The position numbers and the translations under genes were made by a program. The notes below the pieces were generated by a model. That model searched no databases. It was not told the DNA's origin and worked only from the letters and a program-made list of their open reading frames with translations. DNA of 41,599 nucleotides, taken from assembly GCA_038750655.1 (NCBI GenBank), contig JBCDGZ010000063.1, forward strand, positions 1 to 41,599, given 5' to 3'. Positions 41,357 to 41,599 of this stretch are shown here, piece after piece. Each line of letters begins with the position of its first letter. Position 1 is the stretch's first letter. This DNA is from JBCDGZ01 sp038750655 (lineage in GTDB: Bacteria > Bacteroidota > Bacteroidia > Chitinophagales > Saprospiraceae).

Positions 41357-41599
41357 AAAAATATAGCAATTGAATGCGGGGAGGCAGATAAATTCCAGCT
41401 CGTGGACTTTAAAATGCGCTGCACTAAAGTTGCCCTGAATGAATTGCTTGCCCTGATTTTCACTTCCAATCCTACTTCCTTTCGCTCAACCTGGGCAAGC
41501 AATTCATTCAGGGCAACTTTAGTGCAGCGCATTTTAAAGTCCACGAGCTGGAATTTATCTGCCTCCCCGCATTCAATTGCTATATTTTTATGCTGGAAA
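41347..41599. repeat. Perfect 107-bp inverted repeat at the contig end
   Basis: The sequence 41347-41453 is the exact reverse complement of 41493-41599, with a 39-bp spacer (41454-41492). The right arm runs precisely to the last base of the window. The left arm overlaps the start of the unfoldase gene and its open upstream frame. The pattern, in which everything after the spacer copies the preceding sequence backwards, is typical of a fold-back chimera at a contig end. A true terminal hairpin cannot be excluded. Confidence 0.95.

Noticed and set aside
41050..41544. Minus-strand frame running through the terminal inverted repeat
   Set aside because: It is out of frame with the unfoldase and crosses the fold-back junction; the predicted protein is a chimera without any recognisable feature.

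Overview
The window looks like a chromosomal contig from a marine-type member of the Bacteroidota, most likely Saprospiria/Lewinella-like. The evidence is type IX secretion (T9SS) C-terminal sorting domains, a TonB-dependent receptor paired with a DUF4249 lipoprotein, a DUF1800/DUF1501 pair, promoters of the TTTG-N20-TAnnTTTG type, and little Shine-Dalgarno signal. The genus is inference. No rRNA, tRNA, CRISPR array, complete insertion sequence or phage module was seen.

Layout. 1-494: the end of one small secreted-protein gene and a translationally coupled paralogue. 817-2142: a TPR protein. 2298-3356: a radical SAM protein. 3365-7338 (minus): an NAD-salvage operon, pncB - nrtR-like Nudix regulator - WG-repeat lipoprotein - pncA, with a palindromic operator that overlaps its promoter. 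7529-11777 (plus): a TonB_C/T9SS hybrid protein, a small secreted protein, a macro-domain deacetylase, coaD and a pyrroline-5-carboxylate dehydrogenase. 12062-15382: TonB-dependent receptor plus DUF4249 lipoprotein. 15457-15915: a DinB-fold protein whose coding sequence holds a perfect 16-bp inverted repeat.

15938-23876 (minus) is the most unusual region. Six tightly packed genes encode three clear phosphodiester-glycosidase (NAGPA/DUF2233) proteins with three different predicted localisations, a diverged NAGPA-like secreted protein (module B), a membrane protein (module A), and one protein that is an A-B fusion. A secreted LamG protein follows. The gene order, C1, AB, A, B, C2, C3, suggests that a C-A-B unit was duplicated and that one copy later fused or split. 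I do not recognise this as a described system.

24086-34567 is mostly single genes: a T9SS cargo protein, a secreted protein of unknown function, RNA 2'-phosphotransferase (kptA), a 1016-residue kinase - M23 peptidase - class III aminotransferase fusion, an orphan NarL-type response regulator, an SPFH protein and PhzF. 34589-38154 (minus) is a DUF1800-DUF1501 operon with a clear promoter. 38375-41356 (minus) is a ClpA/ClpC-like AAA+ unfoldase with a degenerate first ATPase domain, an LGF loop suggesting ClpP docking, and a long C-terminal extension. The contig ends in a perfect 107-bp inverted repeat (41347-41453 and 41493-41599), which is more likely a fold-back assembly artefact than biology.

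A recurring theme is NAD and ADP-ribose chemistry: pncA, pncB, nrtR, a macro-domain deacetylase and kptA all lie within about 25 kb.
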